Shown: positions 9,107 to 13,688 of the stretch, in pieces | Position numbering within the stretch: the first letter of the stretch is position 1 | How the letters are laid out: every line of letters begins with the position of its first letter | Source: Phoronis ovalis | Taxonomy: Eukaryota > Phoronida > Phoronidae | Direction: 5' to 3' | NCBI GenBank assembly: GCA_028565635.1 | Contig: JAOXYB010036784.1 | Location: 1-13,688, forward strand | DNA: 13,688 nucleotides | The notes under the pieces: generated by a model | Seen by the model: only the letters and a program-made list of their open reading frames with translations | Told to the model about the DNA's origin: nothing | Database searches by the model: none | Made by a program: the position numbers and the translations under genes

Positions 9107-9400
9107 AAAAAACTTGGTGGGCTATGAGGCCCCAGGCACAAATCCCTTAACCCATAGTAAAAATAATTTTACAAAAATATATCCCACGGTAAAACTTATT
9201 TGCAAAAACCATACCAAAAAACTGGTAATTTATTATTTATTGTAAAAAAGATATTTGCAAAAACACCCCATGGTAAAAATTGTCAAATACACAAAAAAGA
9301 TATCTCATGGTAAAAATCCAGGTTGAAAAAAGGGTAAGGAAAGGGCAGCACTACATAAAATTACTTTGAATGAGGGAGCCCCCCATGGGTGAGTGCCATT
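9107..9400. repeat. Degenerate array with GGTAAAA units
   Basis: Units of the form CCCAYGGTAAAA followed by an A/T-rich tail with TTTGCAAAAA occur near 9151, 9183, 9267 and 9304, with a more degenerate one near 9217. Spacing between clear neighbours is 32-37 bases. The left flank has GGTGGGCTATGAGGCCCCAG and the right flank GGGAGCCCCCCATGGGTGAG, both unusually G/C-rich for this window. The GGCCCC-containing left edge resembles the one at 1-25. This is probably a mobile-element fragment; no coding is seen. Confidence 0.5.
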
Positions 9401-10123
9401 TCTGCTTTTAAAATGCCCACACTAACTTGAGAATCAATGACACGGATATACTTGTTTATCAAATTTTTTTTCTGTTTTAATTTATTAGTCACTTTTATAT
9501 TGAATGAAACAGCTAAAGAAGCTTGAAGTAATCATTTCTGAACTTAAGATATACTATGAGCAGAATTTAAGATTTCTACTGTGTTTTTTTTGTGCTTGTA
9601 ATATTAAAACAACTTGTAACAAGCTTAGATCAGCGACACAAAAATCAATATGAATATTATAAAAAGTCAACAAACTCCTTCAGTTAATCAATAGCAACAG
9701 TTCAATCATTAAAACATTAAATATTTTTAAACAAGCTTTTACAAAAACAAATCACTGTTGGTAAATTTGAGTTATTGATTATGTTAAAACATATCCTTGT
9801 CCTGAGGAGAATTATGTATTTTTCCTAGCTGACACAGTAAACAAATGGCACCAGGAGGAAAATGTTAATTTCTGTTTACAAATATAGTTGACATCTTCAT
9901 CATATGAAAAAGTGCAAATTCTATTTCATCAATAATGGATTGTCTATTTATAGTTTAAACACTGCCAACACTGAAAGAATTGAAGCATCTTAGTGATATC
10001 ATAATTATGCACCAACACTTATTCTTCTATCTCAAAAACATGTCAACATCTTGTTGAGCTACTTGTACAATAGAAACATACCTTCTATACATACTTCACA
10101 CACCTATGATGACTGATAATTAC

Positions 10124-10171
10124 CTGTCCAATGACATTCATGGATTTCTGAATCTTATGTCTCCAATGATA
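10124..10171 (-). CDS. Probable 48-base internal exon (exon A2), phase 0 at both ends
   Basis: On the minus strand an acceptor ending ACTCCTAGTTAG precedes 16 open codons and a good donor, CAG|GTAATT. The peptide is YHWRHKIQKSMNVIGQ. It enters and leaves in phase 0, exactly what is needed between exon A (leaves in phase 0) and the 6.4 kb coding cluster (enters in phase 0), so including or skipping it keeps the frame. The residue mix is balanced and not the Lys/Asn/Ile/Tyr/Phe bias expected of chance ORFs in DNA this AT-rich. The polypyrimidine tract is only moderate and the exon is short, so the call rests on phase, donor quality and composition. It may be a constitutive small exon or an alternative cassette. 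No domain is recognised. Confidence 0.55.
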
Positions 10172-11145
10172 CTAACTAGGAGTAATTATCTGAAGGCAAG
10201 TTGTAATGTGTAAAATGCAATCTAAATAGCAATACTAAATAGTTTTTAAACTATCTAACCACATGATAAAAAAAATATAAAAAAGCTATGGCAGCAGATT
10301 TATAGCCAAAAAATTCAGTATTTTAATTCAGATTTTCAATCTTACAGCAAGAATTTAATAAGTACTCTAAATTAATATGTTAACGAATCATGTTAATTTG
10401 TGCTTAAAAAACACCTTCAAATCAGGCTAATAAAAGTTCTTCTAAACTGGTTTGAATTCTACCATGAGTGGATGGAGTAAATTTCGAAGTAATGAACTGG
10501 AACCTTAATCTTGAAGTGAAAAAAAAAATCAAACCTGTCTATGCTAACAATTGAGAAATATTGTTTTCATACCAGTATAAACAATAATTATAGATGAAAT
10601 TTGAACAAAATCCAGAGAATATAACCAGGTGATAGCACTTATATTATGCAAATTATCTGTCAAACACATGCTTAGATTACAGTTCACCTAATGATTTTGG
10701 ATCCCTTTAAACTAATGTATGACATGAAATATTTAAAAAAGCTGAAAATTCCCCAGCAGCACTTAGAATACAAAAATGTACTTGTGAGAGAGTAACAGCA
10801 GGAGCTACAATTCCAGATATATCCTTTAGTATTGATGTGATGCATAATATGTCATGTATTTTTAATAAATGCATGTGTAATAATGTTTAATAATAACCAC
10901 ATGGAACAAGGAAATATAACTGCAAATAATTATATAAACATTAGATATAAGAAAGGAGAAATTTCATTGTAAATGATAACACATTTTGGAAAATAACAAG
11001 TTTCTGTGAAAAATCAACATCGAAAATTTTTGACTGGTAAGCCACCTGGTGGTTAATTTTGTTTTCACAAAAAATATGAATATATGCTAAATATTATGAA
11101 AAGCGTTAATCATGTTTTATTTTATTACTAAGAGTACAGACATAC
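10172..11145 (-). other. Intron between exons A and A2
   Basis: This AT-rich stretch is bounded by the exon A donor and the exon A2 acceptor. Weak donor-like sites, such as ATTAG|GTGAAC near 10690, do not give phase-compatible exons. I see no repeat structure or RNA gene in it. Confidence 0.5.
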
Positions 11146-11272
11146 CTGGTTGCCATATTTAGAGGGATTCATCCAAGCTAACACATTCTGTTCAAGATAA
11201 GCTTGAGCTTGGGCTGCTATTGGAGGAGGATTGCCATTGATTGTGTAACTACTGCGACTATGTCGGGGGCCT
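11146..11272 (-). CDS. Internal coding exon of an unrecognised minus-strand gene (exon A)
   Basis: Read on the minus strand, this segment is preceded by a U-rich acceptor (TTTTTAATTTCAG) and followed by a strong donor (CAG|GTATGT). It is 127 bases long: one base completing a codon from the upstream exon, then 42 open codons, ending in phase 0. The other two frames do not fit as well; the frame starting at the first base hits TAG at codon 5. The peptide begins GPRHSRSSYTINGNPPP, continues IAAQAQAYLEQNVLAW and ends MNPSKYGNQ. The Ala/Gln/Leu part could form a short amphipathic helix; the start is Ser/Pro-rich and probably disordered. G+C is clearly higher than in the flanks, and CpGs are present. 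The upstream exon, which must end in phase 2, is not confidently seen in the 2.4 kb to the right. I see no named domain and do not recognise the protein. That this is an exon is well supported; its function is unknown. Confidence 0.8.
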
Positions 11273-13688
11273 CTGAAATTAAAAATAATAAGAAATTTTA
11301 TTAAAAATAATCAGCAGTCAAACTGAAAATTAAGCACAAAAAAATGAAAATAAGATACTAGTTTAAATAATATCTCTATATACCACCAGGGGTCATTAGT
11401 TAGCAGTGATGTGATGATAAAGCTAACTACTTAGATAAATATCTACAAAACTGTGAACAAGGAATGTAATTTTATTTGTAAACATTTTGATTGAAGCACT
11501 TTCCTATAATTTAAAGCTGGTGTAATGAATAAAACAAAACAGGGACATCTGTTGAAAATATAACAGCAGAACCTACTGTCATCACCAACCACCAAAAACA
11601 CATGTTCTCATTTGTAAAACCTGGACACATAAGTTAGTTAACAGCTATGCATGATGTCAAACAGGGTATAATTACACTTTATTTTAATCCCTGATTGAAA
11701 GAACAATCATTAACCTTACATAAAGCCAAAATGTTTTTATGCACTTTTGTGTATTAACCACATTTTCTTCTTTGTGAGCTCAACAGACTTCTATTCAACC
11801 TGTGGTAGAGGTGCAGAGAATTACTTGGTAACACAACAATGAACACATTCATCCTAGCATCAAGGTAGAACTGTTTAATCAAATACAAGTTTTTCTAAAT
11901 TTTGCAGGTGCACAATAAAAGTTAGATTTGGGATCTATGTATATAATTTCACTGCTGCCCAATGTTCATCTGCTGTTCTGTGAGCTAGTCATAAAACAAT
12001 TTGTAATTAGCTTAGTGTTGGCTGAATACTCTATAGACCATAGATAATATGACAGGTTATTAACTATAAATCTGTCATAACTCATCCCCTGTGTAACTTT
12101 GTCCATAACAAATTGAAAATGTCAAAAAAAAAATTCTTGGAAAACAAGCAAGGTATATAAGCAACATAAAACAATTTCCAAGATGCGCTATTTCTAGAGA
12201 AACCAACTATGCTGTAAAACAACAGACAATCATCTCATATACTCCTAAACTAAAAAAAATTAGCACACTTTTTTCATAGTCTAGTCTGTTCTCAGAAACT
12301 TATTATAAAACTACACACAAAAGAGTTACACTGGAAGTCTTAAAATGTGCATATTTCTATATCAAAACTCATGTAATTACATTGTCAGCTCACAAAATTA
12401 CAATATGTAGTCATGTAATACACAAGTTACCCCTACTGTTTAAATCTCTTTCATGTTTACTGATAATCACTTGGGATTAAATTAAAGAACATGGTCTGTA
12501 TTCAAGTCACTATGAAAATAAAAATGTTTCATGGTTTCTGTTACATCATCTCTTTTTTAATTTATTTGTCATAGTTCAATAGTAAACTCTTATTAAGTCT
12601 TTTTAATTGTAATTTTCTAAATAGCATGAATGTAATTAAGATAGCTAAAGAGTGGCTTTCATAGCAACTGCTAAGATCTATATGCATGACACACCTATAT
12701 CAGGCACTAGTACTAACTACAAAGCATGTTTATAACACTGATATTCTTGAGAACATTTGTGAACAATCAAGGCAAACTGGTGATGATGAAATTTAAAACT
12801 ACATTGATCCAAAGATGCTGAATTATATTTTTTTTAAAGTGCCTAATGTAAACACACGGGTGTAAACAAGGCAATTGAGAGTCCCCAATTTTAAAATGAT
12901 GTATCACTGTACTGGACATAAATGTAAATTATAACTGATATAAAGAAACAATATTAAATTGACCAAAATAAAATTTATACAAGCCAACCTCAACACTGTT
13001 GTGATTGCCTCTGTTTCTGATTAGCTTACCTGTTCAACTACTTCAAAAAGGAAAAAGAACATCCGACAAGAACTGCTTTGCCAAAATGCAGTTTCCCTGT
13101 ATAATAGTGACTACCTTCAATACAAGACAGCAGTATGTTCTTTTGCACCAAAACCTTGTAACAAATGCCAAATCAAACACTTCAGATTAAACAATTGTAT
13201 TTTTGTGACTTACAAAGTTAATAACTCCTTATTAATGACGACTTCAAAACTAAAATATATATGGCTTCCTTAATGAAGTAGTTAATATCACATTATCTAC
13301 CTTTATTTGATGAAGAAAACTGTAACTTCTTATTCATATTCAGTTGAAGTATGTCAAAATAGGAGATTTTAAAATATATATTGTAACTTTATATAATGTT
13401 TTTCCTATTAACTTAAACTTTATGAAGGTCACATTGGATGTTCTTCATAAATTATTAACCGTTGATATTAAACCGTCTGCCTTAATAATTTTAATTGTGT
13501 ACAAATATAGTATCCTCAAACAAAACAGCATTTTATCCTTCGTAAAATTGAACACTAGAGACACAGGTATGCAAACTTGATTTGCGGTCGTGAAGAACTA
13601 ATCCATGCTATTGTTCATTAATTAATTATTCAAAATAAGCTAAAACCATAACCAAAGCATGTATTAACTTTGAACTTCTAACCAAGTA
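11273..13688. other. Intron-like sequence upstream of exon A, no firm gene
   Basis: The acceptor of exon A marks the left edge. The exon feeding it must end in phase 2, and I did not find one here. A strong minus-strand donor at 13024-13029 (CAG|GTAAGC) has an open segment behind it but ends in phase 0. A 33-base hairpin lies at 11397-11429. The ORFs in the last 700 bases on the plus strand look like chance. Confidence 0.4.
11397..11429. repeat. Short perfect inverted repeat
   Basis: TAGTTAGC at 11397-11404 pairs with GCTAACTA at 11422-11429 across a 17-base loop. It lies in the presumed intron about 125 bases upstream of exon A. Such small palindromes arise by chance in AT-rich DNA. Confidence 0.4.

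Larger units (their letters stand above)
6511..10123 (-). other. Large intron of the minus-strand gene
   Basis: About 3.6 kb lie between the proposed exons A2 and B1. It holds a possible plus-strand ORF (7491-7777), a short direct repeat (7736-7873) and a degenerate array (9107-9400), each listed separately. The rest (6511-7490, 7874-9106, 9400-10123) is AT-rich, CpG-poor sequence in which I see nothing firmly functional. If A2 or B1 is not real, the intron simply grows to 6418-11145. Confidence 0.5.

Noticed and set aside
13005-13580. Two plus-strand ORFs of 61 and 78 codons
   Set aside because: AT-driven residue composition, no domain, no splice or start context.

Overview
This looks like a window of animal nuclear DNA: AT-rich (roughly 70% A+T by eye), low in CpG over most of its length, with short islands of protein-like sequence bounded by GT...AG splice sites and separated by kilobases of non-coding DNA. 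There is no bacterial-style gene packing, operon or ribosome-binding-site pattern. The repeat style (GT/CA compound microsatellite, degenerate roughly 30-38 bp AT-rich arrays, small inverted-repeat elements) would fit a mollusc such as a bivalve or another marine invertebrate. That assignment is an impression; no marker gene here proves it.

The only gene I can support runs on the minus strand, and the window holds an internal piece of it. Two exons are clear: 11146-11272 (42 codons) and 6215-6417 (67 codons), each with good acceptor and donor sites and matching reading phase. Three more are likely or possible by the same logic: 10124-10171 (16 codons, phase 0 at both ends), 6463-6507 (15 codons, phase 0 at both ends, only 45 bases from the next exon) and 2282-2321 (13 codons, entered in phase 2). 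In transcript order these give a protein stretch of about 150 residues. It starts with a short predicted helix and continues into a Ser/Gln/Tyr/Pro/Ala-rich, probably disordered tract. I do not recognise the family. Neither the start codon nor the stop codon is in view.

Layout from left to right: 1-300, CpG-bearing degenerate array, probably part of a mobile element; 334-459, a short plus-strand ORF of doubtful meaning; 1145-1370, a compound microsatellite with inverted symmetry; 2282-2321, candidate exon; 4977-5069, small inverted-repeat element; 5162-5600, a two-copy tandem duplication; 6215-6507, the coding cluster; 7491-7777, a possible plus-strand two-exon ORF inside the large intron; 7736-7873, a short direct repeat; 9107-9400, a second degenerate array sharing a GGCCCC-containing edge with the first; 10124-10171, small exon; 11146-11272, exon; 11273-13688, intron-like sequence with nothing firmly coding.

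No rRNA, tRNA, CRISPR array, intact transposase or reverse transcriptase was seen. The points most worth checking are the 45-base, stop-free, in-frame mini-intron at 6418-6462, the very small exons, the antisense ORF, and whether the two edge-sharing arrays belong to one mobile-element family.
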